NCBI GenBank assembly: GCA_020746105.1
Contig: CM036618.1
Span: 20,329,001 to 20,393,000, forward strand
Direction: 5' to 3'
DNA length: 64,000 nucleotides
From: Trogon surrucura
Taxonomy: Eukaryota; Chordata; Aves; Trogoniformes; Trogonidae
A model generated the notes under the pieces. The model ran no database searches, was not told the origin of the DNA, and saw nothing but the letters and a program-made list of their open reading frames with translations. Positions 37,949-47,214 of the stretch are shown piece after piece. The position numbers and the translations under genes were made by a program. Within the stretch, counting starts at the first letter, position 1, and the number at the start of each line of letters is the position of its first letter.

Positions 37949-38262
37949 AGCTCAGTACTTCTTGGGCTCTGATATGCCAGTCTACCAAATCCACACTGTC
38001 CAATAAAATGGGCACCTCTAACTTCTAAGACACCTTCCACAGCCAACAAGTGGGGCTGTGTGGCTCACAGTGGCATCAACAAATGGGTTAGTACTGGGAC
38101 TGTAGCACCTTTCACTACAGAATGGAGCAGCTATTTTCCTGGAGAAGTCTTCTTGTCTGGAGATGCTGCCTAGCATCTCACATACTCGAGCCCACAAGGC
38201 TGAGGTAAGTTGTTTATCCCACATTCTCATATCTTCTCCATGGTCATGCAGAGAGCACCACA

Positions 38263-38998
38263 TGTTGGTTCAGGAAACGTGCTGTTTCTCTTGGATTGGT
38301 CTCATAGGAGGACATCTTGTGCCGATAATGGAAACAGAGGTCCAGGCAGGAGAAAAGTTTTACTTTTCAGGGCAAGAGGAGGGCCACCTCTGCCTATGGG
38401 ACAGAGAGGATGGGTCAGATGACCCAATTGGACCAATCACAGTATTCCATCCCATGGTGCTCAGTATAAAAGGGCCCCTAAGAAGAGCTTTCAGCCTTTT
38501 TGTGCCTGGTATGCTGGCAGGATTGTCATTGGCTGTTCATCACCTCTCCCTGTGGTGCTGGTGTTCCCACCTCCTGTTTTCAAGCTGCAGAGGAGCACTG
38601 TTCGTCAAGACAGGTTGTCTTCCCTCTGCCTTCCCAGGTGGGAGACAGCACAGCCGCCCCAAGCCTTTCATTTTCATGAAAGCCTTGGGACACTACCATC
38701 TGCTACCAAGTCCAGTCTGAGACTTTTCCACTTGGGGCCTAGTTGCCATCTGGAAGATGTGGGTTCCATATTACCTTGTTCATTTTTATCTTTGAATATA
38801 TTTACATACTTGTCTATATCTGTTATAGTTCAACATTTTCATTGTTATTATTATTCCCTGTTTCATTAAACTGGTTAAAGGGTTTTTTTCCATTCTCAAA
38901 GCCTCTCTCCCTTGTTCCCCTGTTGTCCTCCCTGGGAGGGTGGTGGGGGTTATCACAGAGAGTGTCTGCCAGAGTTTAGTGACTGGCCCTAGGATACA
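38263..38998 (+). mobile_element. LTR in plus orientation (ERVL-like)
   Basis: A sequence with LTR promoter architecture on the + strand: GTGCTCAGTATAAAAGGGCC with TATAAAA at 38465-38471, and ATTAAA at 38865-38870 as candidate poly(A) signal, about 400 bp apart. TG (38263) and CA (38998) are the likely ends, but I see no target duplication. The upstream block GGACCAATCACAGTATTCCATCCCATGG parallels the promoter region of the minus-oriented LTR at 57135 read in sense. It points opposite to the adjoining ERVL remnant, so it is not that element's own LTR in original position. Frames inside (38163-38720, 38552-38869) are shadows. Confidence 0.6.
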
Positions 38999-39013
38999 GT
39001 TGGCCCTTCTAGG

Positions 39014-39430
39014 CTGTTAGTGCACACTGCCAGCTAATGTCCAGCTCTTCATCCCTTGGGTACCCCCAAGTCCTTCTTAGCAAGGTGACTCTCAATTGCT
39101 TCATCTTCTAGTCTGCACTGTTACTGGGGATTGCCCTGACTGAGGTGCAGAACCTTGCACTTGGCTTTGTGGAACTTCATGTGGTTCGCACAAGCCCACT
39201 CCTCAAGCCCGTCACGGTCCCTCTGGATGGCATCCCGTCCCTCTTGCACATCAGCTGCACCACTCAGCTTGGTGTCATCCACAGACTTGCTGAGAGCACA
39301 CTCAGTCGCACTGTCTATGTTATTGGTTAAAATATTAAATAACTTTGGTCTCAGTACAAGCCTCTGAGGGACACCACTCATTACTGGTTTCCACTTGGAC
39401 ATTAAGCCATTGGATGTAACTCTTTTGTCA
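39014..39430 (-). mobile_element. CR1 ORF2 fragment, RT end
   Basis: Minus-strand CR1 spanning the C-terminal RT and connector. The open frame 39121-39585 includes SGVPQRLVLRPKLFNIL, then LSKSVDDTKLSG, in which the catalytic FADD box has become SVDD (the two Asp kept), and HMKFHKAKCKVLHLSQGN. Both the 3' tail and the 5' half of ORF2 are missing. The 154-codon frame overruns the CR1 into unrelated sequence at its N-terminus. Confidence 0.88.
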
Positions 39431-41378
39431 GCCCTTTCTCTCCCCGTGAAGAGCTGGCAAAGCTGTTCGGTGTGGGACCTAACACTAGGAGCCCCTACAT
39501 TCCTTCCTAGGAGGCACTCAAACAGAAGCAGACAGGAAGGCATCCACCAAACATAACTTACCATCCACCGACCACAGCCGACCATGGCACTGCCACCCCT
39601 GTAGTGCCCACCGTGTGGCCCCTGGGCTCCACCGATGCTGCATCTACTTCAGCCATTCATCTTCCCCTAAGCCTTCCACGCAAGAGGTAAGGACTGATGA
39701 TGCTCCCAGGGATACACTTTGGGGAAACTCACAGCCCCTCCTCCATTGCAACTCTCCCTCCTTCTCAGTCCCCTCATGCGCCATGCCTTGGCATGTGACC
39801 ACTAGCATTTGCTCACATCTCTCTTTCCGAATCAGCTAACCCACTGCCAACTGCCTGGGCAGGAGTGGCAGCCCTTTCCTGTACCCTGGGCACCCCAGCA
39901 GGAGTAGCACTGCGGGCACCCTGGGCACCCCCATCTGCCTGGCACCTTGGCACTCTCATCCCATCCCAGCCCTCCAGCAGCTACAGCACCCATAGCTCCC
40001 CTGTCTCCTCCATCCCCCTCAGCACCTCGAGTATGCCCAGCACCCCTGCTCCCTGGCAGTTTTGGCACATGGGCTCAACAAGGCACAACAAGCATACCTG
40101 CTATCCCTGGGCAAGGCCTGCTCAGTAAATATAATTTACAGACAATTTCCCAATATCTTATGGTCATCTCTTCTGTTTCACCTCCCTGCTGTGCAACCCC
40201 ATCCTACTAGCACAGCAGCTAAGGCCACAGGGATCGTTCCTGCCACAAGCTCCCCATTTACTTGGCCAGAGCAGGGAGATGTCTCTGCTCAGGGTCTGCT
40301 CAATGGGTGCCATAGGAGACTCCACACAGCCTCCAGACCAGCACATCTCCCTCTCACCCACGCAGGTCAGCAAATGGCTCTGTGTGGTGGCTGCTTCAAA
40401 CATCCCATCTTCCATTTTGAGCGGATAAGCACCAATGTGCCTTCATCAGCCACCTTTGTAACCAGCCACAGTGTTGTTTCTCCACTAGGCACTGCCCTGT
40501 GGGGGGATCCCCTGGGCCTGGGCAGACTAACGGGCCCCCCAGGGCCAAATGCAGCTACTCCTGCCCTACAAGCACCAGGAAAGAGCAGTAGTTCCAGGTC
40601 CCTACTGCTGTCGCCATCCCTCTCCAGCTACCACCACATCAAGGGCCAGTACACACAGCTCAACCTGTCCAACACAACCAATCCCTTGGGGACAGCCCAT
40701 GGCAATGGCAGCCCCACAGGCAACAATGGATAAGGGCTCCTCCCCAGCCAGTGACATTTCCCTGGGCAGTGATGTCCCAAAGAAGGACGACATCCTCAAG
40801 GTGGTGACATCTCCCTAGGCAGTGATGTCCCCAAGTAAGAGGGTACTCTCCCGGGCTGTGACAACTGCCTACACAGTGACATCCTTCCAAGCCACTCTGC
40901 CACCCTGCATGCCCAAGCCATCAGGGACAATGTGGTGATTCCAGCCAGCAACACTGTGCTGCCTGAGAAAGCGCTGCAGGAAGAGGTTATGAGGTGCTCG
41001 AATTGCTCCCTGGGGGTACTGGGGAACAGCCAGGATGATCCCAGCAGTGCCCCCATGCCCAGGGATCCTGTTGGCACTGGTGACACCATCCTCCATCACA
41101 AGATCAGTTTGCTCTGGCTGCCCAAAAAGATGCTCTCCACTGACTGCAGTGTCCTCAAGACCTTCAAGGTCATCCTGAGCATGCAGCATGTCACTACCAC
41201 AAGGATGAAGCCTAAGGAGGCAGGGACAGACTTGCCACCATCACAGGATATCATGTCTCAGCACAACACCAGGCTGGACAAGCGAAGGAAGAAGCAGCAG
41301 AATGGCTCATTATCAAAAAATGTCAGCAAGCGCAAGGCTCCTGCAGCCAACGCTGGGACAGGAGGGTGGGATTAGGCC
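39431..41378 (+). other. Unidentified GC-rich open stretch upstream of an LTR
   Basis: About 1.9 kb of Pro/Ser/Thr-rich coding potential on the + strand, between a CR1 and the LTR at 41379. One frame is open at 40062-40733 (223 codons) and again from 40839 to a TAG at 41373-41375, only 3 bp before the LTR. The gap is bridged in another frame by 40549-40818. The last segment ends in a strongly basic tail (DKRRKKQQNGSLSKNVSKRK). The purine-rich run GGACAGGAGGGTGGGATTA just before the LTR could be a polypurine tract. That would make this the 3' internal part of a provirus or of an element that captured other sequence. I recognise no gag, pol, env or host domain. Confidence 0.4.
40751..40831. repeat. 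53-bp-period tandem duplication
   Basis: GTGACATTTCCCTGGGCAGT followed by GATGTCCC at 40751-40778 recurs with two changes at 40804-40831, 53 bp later. Because 53 is not a multiple of 3, the same peptide (DISLGSDVPK) is read in one frame in the first copy and in the next frame in the second. This accounts for the frame switch in the surrounding open stretch. Confidence 0.8.
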
Positions 41379-42087
41379 TGTTGCAGGGATGATGTAAGAG
41401 ACTGTTGAAACGTTTGTTTCACCCTTGCTGAAATTCTCCACGAAGAAACTTCAAGGCTGCTGTTTGCAAGCTTGGACCACTGATAAGCCCTGAACAACAA
41501 CTTCAGGGCCCAGCCCCAACAATCCAAGGGGCTCGAAGTCCTGAACAACAACTTCTGGGCATGGCTCAACCACCAATACAGCAGTTGTCTTGCAAGCTCA
41601 ACAACGTGCAAGCCCACCGGTGTAACTGTTGATCAGGCAGCTGTCCTGCAAGCCCAAAAGCCCAACGTCTATCAAAAATGGGCCCTCTGGACACCTATGC
41701 ATGGCCCACTGACAGAGGCGACGCTGGGCGGGGTGAAGATCGCTCCTGACGACCCTCACGCGCATGCGCTGAACAGACGGAGGATAAGCAAAGCGGCTCT
41801 TGGAACACTATAAAACGCCACCGTGAACAGCTATTCTTTGGAGATCTCCCCCGCCGAATCAAAACAGGCAGACCTGCAAGATGTCGCTGGATCTGTGGTA
41901 GTAGCTATACGTCTTGCTATTCTAAATGTTTTACTGCTTCACTTTTCCTTTTCCTTATCTTTCTTTCCTTTCACTCTCTAGTGGTTGTTAGTCAATAAAG
42001 GGGTTTGGTTTTGTGACATCTGACACCGTTTGTGTCTTAACTCACCTTTGCGATCAAAACAAATCACCTTAACCCTAACCTCTATCA
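41379..42087 (+). mobile_element. LTR in plus orientation (ERVK/ERV1-like, family not assigned)
   Basis: About 709 bp from TGTTGCAGGGATGATG to CTAACCTCTATCA. TATAAAA at 41809-41815 and AATAAA at 41994-41999 give a promoter and poly(A) signal in the expected order about 185 bp apart, followed by a T/G-rich stretch and a short U5-like end. A repeated CCTGAACAACAACTT block occurs twice in the U3-like part (about 41487 and 41542). No primer-binding-site-like TGG follows the CA end, so this is a solo or a 3' LTR. No clear target duplication was seen with these ends. It is unrelated to the ERVL LTRs here. Confidence 0.75.
41809..41999 (+). promoter_or_regulatory. LTR core promoter and poly(A) signal
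   Basis: ACACTATAAAACGCC gives a good TATA box at 41809-41815. A CpG-containing stretch (GACGCTGGGCGGGG, CTCACGCGCATGCGC) lies 40-90 bp upstream. AATAAA at 41994-41999 closes the R region. The promoter looks intact, so this LTR could initiate transcription rightward toward 42 kb and beyond. There is no evidence that it does. Confidence 0.6.
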
Positions 42088-42285
42088 GGTATAAGCAGGT
42101 CAAGACAGATGATATGGTTTGGGAGAAGGGGAAAGCATGTGTGTTGACGATATAGTAGCTTTGTGATTGTTTTGCTCCCAGTTCTTTCTATTAATAGCCA
42201 TTTATACAGAATCTATCTGTATCTGCATGGGATGGGGAGGGAGTGCACAGCGCACCAGGAAACAGTCCCAAAGTGATGCAAACGC
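42088..42285. other. Short unique spacer
   Basis: About 200 bp between the LTR and the next CR1. No internal retroviral sequence, gene or repeat is recognised. Confidence 0.5.
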
Positions 42286-42465
42286 ATCACAGAATCACAG
42301 AATTGTTGAGGCTGGAAAAGACCCCTGAGATCAAGTCCAGCCTATGACCCAACACCACCACAATGGCTAGACCATGGCACTAAGTGCCACATCCAGCCTC
42401 CTTAAACACCTCCAGGGACTGTGACTGCACCACTTCCCTGGGCAGTGCATCCCAGTGCCTGATCA
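42286..42465 (-). mobile_element. CR1 LINE, short 5'-truncated copy
   Basis: Tail ATCACAGAATCACAGAATTG, then GAGGCTGGAAAAGACC, ATGACCCAACACCACCACAATGG and CACTTCCCTGGGCAG. The wording differs from the other copies and marks another subfamily. About 180 bp survive. Confidence 0.9.
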
Positions 42466-42799
42466 TAAAATCAGATCCACCAAGGCCCAAAGGGCACCAA
42501 GCCATCCCCAGGGCTGAGTGGTGCAGGCAGTCATGGGGAGTGATTCCTCTGTCCCATTCCCCAGGGTAAGCAGCCCTTTGTCAGGGGAGCCAAGACAGAT
42601 GGGTCCTTGTAGGATTCATGGACACAGCCTCATGTATAAAGCAGCACTGATTCCTGTAACACTGAGTTCAAACCTCCCATCCTGGGGCTCTGGTAGGGTG
42701 TTGTACCTGCTCCCAACAACATCACCATGTCCCCATGCAACCGACTGCAGCCCCAGAGATGGATCCTCTAAGCTGCCCCAGGGCAGTATTTAAAAGGAG
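42466..42799. other. Unassigned sequence between two CR1 pieces
   Basis: About 330 bp, moderately GC-rich, that does not continue either flanking CR1. A + frame at 42518-42793 is open but unrecognised. Confidence 0.4.
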
Positions 42800-43012
42800 C
42801 AATAAGCCACAGGGTCTGCGTGCCATAAGGTAGAGGTAAGAATATCAAAAGCCTCACATAAGTCCAGGTAGACGATATCCAAAGACCTTCCCTTGTCCAC
42901 TGATGTAGTCACTCCATCATGGCAGGCCACTGGATTAATCAGGCATGATTTGTCCCTGGTGAAGCCATGCTGGCTGTCTCTCAAGAGGCTGCTGAGCTGT
43001 TGTCTTTCCATT
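42800..43012 (-). mobile_element. CR1 ORF2 fragment, RT fingers/palm
   Basis: The minus frame 42790-43011 reads [19 protein letters not shown], then SLDIVYLDLCEAFDIL. These are the CR1 RT blocks that include the first catalytic Asp motif. Its two ends are unrelated to CR1 3' or 5' termini, so it is an internal fragment. It may be what remains of a larger copy that also gave 42286-42465, but 330 bp of non-CR1 DNA separate them. Confidence 0.8.
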
Positions 43013-43594
43013 TTCTAGCTTTGCAGTCACCAGCTGTGAAGCACTTATGAGTCTCAGACCTATTAATTTACACACTGGTAAAAAAAGAGCTCTCTAAAGC
43101 AGAAACATCCTTCCCAGTAAAATGCCTTGGCATTTTATTTGAAACAGATTTAGTCCTCCTGCTGTGTGTGTAAATCTTGTAAATTCTTCACTGTTGCTTC
43201 TGCAATGTTGTTAATTCCCTCCAAAAAATGTTCCAAATTCGCTTTTCACTGAAATCACTTTTGAATTCTCCCTCTAACACCAGAAACTGATTTGCTGCAC
43301 ACCGTATTCCTGCACCACCTCCAAGTAAACCCTGTACAGCTGGTCCTTTTTCATGTGCCAAGCTAAGAGCTATTGTTTCATTTTGCACTCCTTATAATTT
43401 CGCGGGGAATGCAAAATACTCGATTTTATGCAATATATTGCTGCCTATCCTCACTTTCTGTAGGTTTCAAGTATTTTCCATGTTTCTGTCACTGTTTATC
43501 ACCAGTTTTCCTGCAGATTTACATCAAAAGACCCACGATGACCATAACGGTCACTACACCTCAACCAGTTCAGAGGTACATCACATCTACTTGA
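43013..43594. other. AT-rich unique DNA before the CpG island
   Basis: No gene or repeat recognised. Base composition changes sharply to GC-rich near 43595. Confidence 0.5.
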
Positions 43595-43631
43595 TAAACC
43601 CCTGCCCGGTTTGAAAATCTGAGGCCTGAGG

Positions 43632-43645
43632 CTTGCCAGAGCAAC
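43632..43645. promoter_or_regulatory. X-box-like RFX site
   Basis: CTTGCCAGAGCAAC is a near-palindromic match to the RFX X-box (GTTGCC-NN-GGCAAC type), with two departures from the better site at 43846. It sits at the left shoulder of the CpG island. Confidence 0.4.
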
Positions 43646-43845
43646 GGCGGGAGATTTCAACAAGAGGTAACCGAAATTAGCTCTCAGTGCCCGCGGGGAA
43701 GCCGCTCCGGAGCCGGCCCGGCCTCAGCAGAGCGGCAGATCCCGGCCCATCGCGCGGTTTTTGCTGAGGCCGCGAACCGCTCGGGCCGCGCCGACACGCG
43801 TCGGGAGCCGGGAGCGAGCCCGGGAGGCGGTGGCCAGGCCCAGGT

Positions 43846-43859
43846 GTTGCCAGGGCAAC
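43846..43859. promoter_or_regulatory. X-box RFX site
   Basis: GTTGCCAGGGCAAC has perfect GTTGCC/GGCAAC half sites around a two-base spacer, the form bound by RFX factors at ciliary and MHC class II promoters. It lies near the centre of the CpG island, 214 bp from a weaker copy. Binding is an inference from the motif alone. Confidence 0.55.
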
Positions 43860-44160
43860 TGCGGCCACCCCGCACTGAGTAGCGGCCTGGGGAGCCGTGC
43901 GCCGAGGTGGGGATTTGCCTGTGGCAGTTGGTGCGGAAAGGCACGCAGGAAAGACGCTGGAGCTCTGCCAGCTCGGCCAGGGAGCAACGGCCTCCACCCC
44001 GTGTAAGGCTGTGGCCTCGCCAGGCTCTGCACCCGCCAGGACTGAGGCAGCCGCCCAGACCGGGATCCGGTGGGAACACGCTCCCAGCCCGGTGCCGGTG
44101 CTGGGCGTGCCCTGCTCTCAGCCCAGCCGGCAGCGGTGAGCACGCCTGGGGGAGATGTGC

Positions 44161-44935
44161 CCGGGGAGAGAAAGAGGAACTCCTGCGCGCAGGGACGGAG
44201 CTCCGGCAGGAGGTGGGCGGTGTCAGGAGTAACAGGGAGTGCGAGAGAGAGAGAGACGGGCACTGATGGCACCCTGCCTTCCCTGGGGCTGGCCCATCGG
44301 GCAGGCGGGACACATGGCAGGAGGGATCCCTGTCCTCTGTCCGCCTGGCTGAACACGGTGACTCAAGGGACAGGGGTCAATGGCAACAAGTTCCTGCCCA
44401 ACACAGCAGGAACGTGTCGCTGTGACCGCCTCACCTTCCCAGGTGCCCTCCCCTCCCATGTATGAGGCTCTGCAGGTGGGATCAAACAGTAACAGGGACG
44501 AAGTTTTATCCAGCTTGGTTAAGTTGGCCTGTGCTCTGCATCAAAACTGCTTCCAAAAGAAAGAGAAGACAGATCATTGTCATAGGAGACTCCTGAAGGG
44601 AAGGCCCAGTGTGCAGACCAGGCCCACTTCTTAGGGAAGTCTGCTCACTCTGGGAGCCCACGTTAAAAATGTGAAGAGAAAGCTCCCTGTCTTGGTATGC
44701 CCTCAGATTGGAATGCGTTGTTCATCAGGTAGGCAGCGATGAAGTTGCAATAAGAAGTCCGAGGGCAATCAAGGGAGATTTTAGGGCCTTGGATGACTGA
44801 CTGGGGATCAGGAGCACGAGTTGTGTTCTCCTCTATCCCTCTGGTTACAGGGAATATGAGGTAAGAAACATGATGAGCCAGTACATCCCTAACTGGCTCT
44901 GAGCCCAGTGTCACTGACCAAAAAAACACCCAAAA
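44161..44935 (+). pseudogene. CR1-type ORF1 relic (coiled coil plus GDSL/SGNH esterase)
   Basis: Plus-strand remnant of the first ORF of a CR1-type LINE. From 44174 one frame reads EELLRAGTELRQEV, then RSNRECERERDG, a heptad-like charged segment, before a TGA at 44264. After a spacer, another frame at about 44450 reads PPMYEALQVGS. At 44570-44593 comes KRRQIIVIGDS, whose GDS is the nucleophile block of the SGNH/GDSL esterase. A TGA follows immediately, and further blocks (IKGDFRAL at about 44770) appear with frameshifts. Similarity ends near 44880-44935. ORF2 never begins, so this copy is 3'-truncated, unusual for a LINE. It is non-functional. Family assignment is by eye. Confidence 0.65.
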
Positions 44936-46904
44936 TTCTGGAAAAACAAAAAAAGAATCAGTATGGAAAATTACTTGTTATGTAAAAAAAAATGAATTCC
45001 AGAACAAGTTTTGGAATCTTTTAGTAACTCCCACAAAAAAAATCACAGCAAATCTAAATTAGGCTGGATAATTTGTAATCAGTTTACCACTGTATGATAT
45101 TACATATGTGAGTAGGGTGCAGCTTTGTACATACCTGTGTTTACAAAAATTCATCGTATTCAAAATTGGCACATAAGAACAGATTAGAAATCAAAACTGC
45201 TCTCTGTGATACTTGGTGTGCAATTAATAGTTGTCTATCTAGTAATGTTGACACCTATGAAGAAACTGAAGAAGAATTTATTACTAAGAGAAACAACCTG
45301 ATTACTTCTAAATATTACTTATTTTCATGGTATCTGGAGTTACAGTTCAGAGATAAGTAGTTATGATATCATCTTCCATGGTGTTCAACTGTAGAAGAAA
45401 AAAAAATGACTCCTTATGTTGTCTCTTTGACTTCTGTATTAAAACCAGACGCTCATTACAATTTCTTCTAAGCGTTGTTGTTCAGTAATAGATTGCAGAT
45501 GGGGGTTTTTTGAGAAGATGGAGGAGACAAACTATTACTTTTTAGACAGAAACTTTAAAAGGTGGAAGATTTTAACGAAAACCATCAAGGTGGTCAAAAG
45601 TTTGGTTCAATGTTTTGGAGGTTTTGTAAGCTTACATATTTTGAAAACTACAAGTACTGTGTTCTTCTTTATTCTACCACATTTGCTTTCATTTTACTCA
45701 ATGTGTATAATACCAGAAGCAGAATTATGCAGCTATTTGGATGCCTGGAGGAGTTTGTCCTACTGCCATGATTTTAGCACAAACCTGAATGGCATTACCT
45801 AAACTGACATGTTCACATCTGTCAGTGAAATTGTTTCCACACATTAGGCTTTTCCACCGTAGCACATTCAATATGGTGTGAAAGTAATTATGAGGTTTTG
45901 GTTATTTTTTAACAGCAAGATGACAATCAAAGATCTGTGTAGCCTTTTCCTCCTCTGGGAAAGTCCAATGCAGGAAGCTGACCTGCTGCACTGATTCTCG
46001 TTATTTTGAGCAGATACAGAGTGACCGAGGACATGGCATCATGAACTCAGTTTTTACATTATTTTTTCTGATTTTCATCTTGATTATAACAAATGGTTCC
46101 AGTCCAAAAGTGTGATGTGCTGCTCCCACACCCATCAATGGGTATGGAGTTCTTGCTCTGATTTGGATTTCTAGTCCTTAATAAAGGAGGCAACCAGAGT
46201 AATATCCTTTATAGTCACCAGCCTGAATAACAGTCAAATTATGCCAAATACGAATATGTGGTACATGCAAAGAGTGTGGCCTTTTGAGTGTGGTGAAGTA
46301 CTTACAAGGAACCGTTTAGAACCTCTGGGTGATGAACTGATGCCTAGTGCTCTTACCTGTGACTTTGCTTTTTCCCACTAGGAAACCACTTCAACCCTCA
46401 AAATCAACAGTTACTGACTTGACTGAAATAAAAGCACATGAGATGGAGTTTAGTCTTAAGCGAATCACCCAAGTAAGCAAGCTGGGGACATGGGATATGC
46501 CAAAAGCATTGTTGCATGATTTTGTGTTGACCTTTTGAAGCAGTACAGTGAATTGAAATCTGGCCTCATGCAAGAAATCATTAGAAGGGTGGATTATAAG
46601 GTACTTGCACTGAAGTCAGCGCATATAGTTCGATCCCAAGTGTGCAATCCTTTGGAAGAAAAAATAGTTGGAAAAGCTTATTCTTTGAAGTCTATTTTAA
46701 TTGCAACTGTCTTAAGACACACAAACAGCTATATATGTTATTAAAAATGCAATGCAAAACTCTTTGGCTTTGCTGATGTTATATTTTGTGCTGAAATTTC
46801 TGCTTAAGGCTTGAAATGTGAAATGTTTCAGGTGAAGCATAAAGCAAGAATATTAGAATAAGGAAGCTTCCTGCCAACAAAAGTCACAAGAACCACAAAC
46901 CATA
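44936..46904. other. AT-rich unique DNA, no gene recognised
   Basis: Abrupt return to AT-rich sequence. Frames at 45166-45360, 45518-45802 and 46347-46538 (+) show no motif. No ORF2 of the upstream LINE relic is present. Confidence 0.5.
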
Positions 46905-47005
46905 TAGAATCAATCATAGAATACATTGGCTTGGAAGGGACCTTTAAAGGTCATCTACTCCAACCTCCTCGTAGTAAGCAGGGACATCTTTAACAGAATC
47001 AGGAC
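46905..47005 (-). mobile_element. CR1 LINE, about 100-bp 3' end
   Basis: ATAGAATCAATCATAGAATAC tail, then TTGGCTTGGAAGGGACCTTTAAAGGTCATCTACTCCAACCTCC (pieces) and GCAGGGACATCTTTAACAG. It belongs to the same young subfamily as 4819 and 26342, but is truncated within the 3' UTR. Confidence 0.9.
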
Positions 47006-47214
47006 CTGCTTTACCTGGTCCTATCAGAATTTTTAAACCTAAACCTTAAAAAAAAAAACAAACCAAAAACCAAAATGATTTTATGTCTGTAGTATTTGAA
47101 ATTGTTATGATGACACATTAACATGATGAAGAGTAGACTATTGCTGTCATATTGTCGCATGGCTCTTTATCGTGATTTTTCTCCATGTGTGATGTTATAG
47201 TTTTGCACAGACGA

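Larger units (their letters stand above)
37198..38262 (-). mobile_element. ERVL internal remnant (gag end to integrase), deleted and broken
   Basis: Minus-strand remnant of an endogenous retrovirus of the ERVL class. From right to left it shows: a gag/pro-proximal frame (38018-38263), a retroviral protease (37736-37948), the first 50-60 codons of RT in another frame (about 37565-37735), then the end of RNase H (about 37470-37540) and the N-terminal part of integrase (about 37198-37460). Most of RT and RNase H is missing, so an internal deletion of more than 1 kb joined the pieces near 37545-37560. Frameshifts and stop codons are present throughout. No LTR in the same orientation adjoins it. 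It is inactive. Confidence 0.8.
43595..44160. promoter_or_regulatory. CpG island, candidate promoter or LINE 5' UTR
   Basis: A strongly GC- and CpG-rich block in an AT-rich window, densest at 43685-44160. It leads on the + strand directly into a CR1-type ORF1 relic, so it may be that element's 5' UTR and promoter. It could also be an independent host promoter. Two RFX X-box-like palindromes lie inside it, and a splice-donor-like AAGAG/GTAACC is at about 43668. Long overlapping frames on both strands (43684-44356) follow from the GC content and are not called as genes. Confidence 0.55.

Noticed and set aside
38163-38720. 185-codon plus-strand frame
   Set aside because: It spans the ERVL-LTR junction and runs through the LTR promoter region, so it is an accident of the element.
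42068-42083. Telomere-like CTTAACCCTAACC
   Set aside because: Only about two hexamers at the end of an LTR; far too short for an interstitial telomeric array.
43684-44356. Overlapping minus-strand frames of about 210 codons and plus frames of 120-130 codons
   Set aside because: High GC removes stop codons in all frames. The frames overlap each other, are dominated by Arg/Pro/Ala/Gly and match nothing recognisable, except the short ORF1 segment already called.
46622-46640. B-box-like TTCGATCCC
   Set aside because: No matching A box or acceptor pairing at the right distance.
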